DNA of 64,000 nucleotides from Bacteroidota bacterium (GTDB lineage: Bacteria; Bacteroidota; Bacteroidia; Chitinophagales; Chitinophagaceae): positions 62,001 through 126,000 of the forward strand of contig JAFDXF010000087.1 in the NCBI GenBank assembly GCA_018268055.1, in the 5' to 3' direction. Positions 63,867 through 64,000 of this stretch are shown one piece after another. The position numbers were made by a program, and so were the translations under genes. Numbering within the stretch: the stretch's first letter is position 1; the number at the start of each line of letters is the position of its first letter. The notes below the pieces were generated by a model that saw nothing but the letters and a program-made list of their open reading frames with translations, had not been told where the DNA came from and did no database searches.

Positions 63867-64000
63867 TTAAAAATCATAATTCAGACTAATTTCCCCACTC
63901 ATCAACTTGGGCAATAGCGTATCTCGCAACTGGGTTAAGGTTTTTATTTGACTATGATTGACAAAAATTTTCTTTACTAATTCTTTGGTGTAGGTTGTGA
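63867..64000 (-). CDS. hsdS: Type I restriction specificity subunit HsdS, C-terminal fragment
   Basis: An open frame enters from the right edge and ends with TAA at 63867-63869, giving 44 residues. It ends with KTLTQLRDTLLPKLMSGEI, a very typical HsdS tail after the second target recognition domain, where a helix is followed by 'LLPKLMSGEI'. HsdS directs the HsdM/HsdR complex to its DNA target. The gene lies upstream of the repeat array, GxxExxY, RhuM and hsdR on the same strand; hsdM should be beyond the window. Confidence 0.85.
   Translation of the reverse strand, partial: TTYTKELVKKIFVNHSQIKTLTQLRDTLLPKLMSGEISLNYDF

Noticed and set aside
63394..63870. Plus-strand repeat ORF (GFVRLKDFRILSGL type)
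   Set aside because: It is open only because the 42-bp unit lacks stops in several frames, and it overlaps the well-supported GxxExxY gene on the other strand.

Overview
This is an AT-rich chromosomal segment from a member of the Bacteroidota, most probably a Chitinophagaceae-like bacterium. The family assignment is an inference from gene content: two SusC/SusD pairs, a Bacteroidota-type LptD/OstA set, TAnnTTTG-type -7 boxes, few Shine-Dalgarno sequences, and DUF559/GxxExxY proteins with minisatellites. No tRNA, rRNA, CRISPR array or transposase gene was recognised.

Layout. 1-9138 is an envelope-biogenesis block: the 3' end of a PlsC-like acyltransferase, LptD, two tandem N-acetylmuramoyl-L-alanine amidases, an MCE/MlaD protein, an OstA/LptA-like protein and a NhaD antiporter. 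9179-16382 holds a small beta-barrel protein and a compact DeoR regulator-SusC-SusD-DUF4397 locus that ends in a strong hairpin terminator. 16459-23606 carries another small barrel protein, a mazG-sensor kinase-murB run on the minus strand and a secreted YD-repeat-like protein.

23612-46564 is a large sialoglycan utilisation locus. A divergent FadR-type GntR regulator faces SusC-SusD, followed on the minus strand by NanA lyase, NanM mutarotase, an MFS transporter, sialidase, an SGNH/sialate O-acetylesterase fusion, an AGE-family epimerase, NagA, an EamA permease, GH27, an SGNH-GH20 fusion, GH29 and GH2. Inferred flow: glycans are bound and imported by SusCD, stripped of sialic acid, its O-acetyl groups, fucose, alpha-galactose, beta-linked sugars and HexNAc in the periplasm, and Neu5Ac is converted to ManNAc, GlcNAc and onward. 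A GlcNAc kinase and a NagB deaminase are not in the window. Two perfect 13-bp palindromes in the divergent promoter region are candidate operators.

46578-57874 is mostly housekeeping: a LytTR-type two-component pair, threonine aldolase, glucose-6-phosphate isomerase, a SpmA/SpmB-like membrane protein, YchF and a very large outer-membrane protein. A repeat-rich intergenic region lies at 52858-53266.

58093-64000 is the edge of a type I restriction-modification island on the minus strand: the end of hsdS, seven 42-bp tandem repeats, a GxxExxY protein, a RhuM-family protein and hsdR. The most interesting signal is inside hsdR. A roughly 590-bp GC-rich element, made of palindromic repeats around a DUF559 nuclease-like domain, is inserted in frame just before the helicase Walker A motif. 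A solo copy of the same repeat is inserted in frame further downstream. The two copies form a 64-bp near-identical direct repeat exactly 1287 bp apart, a multiple of three.
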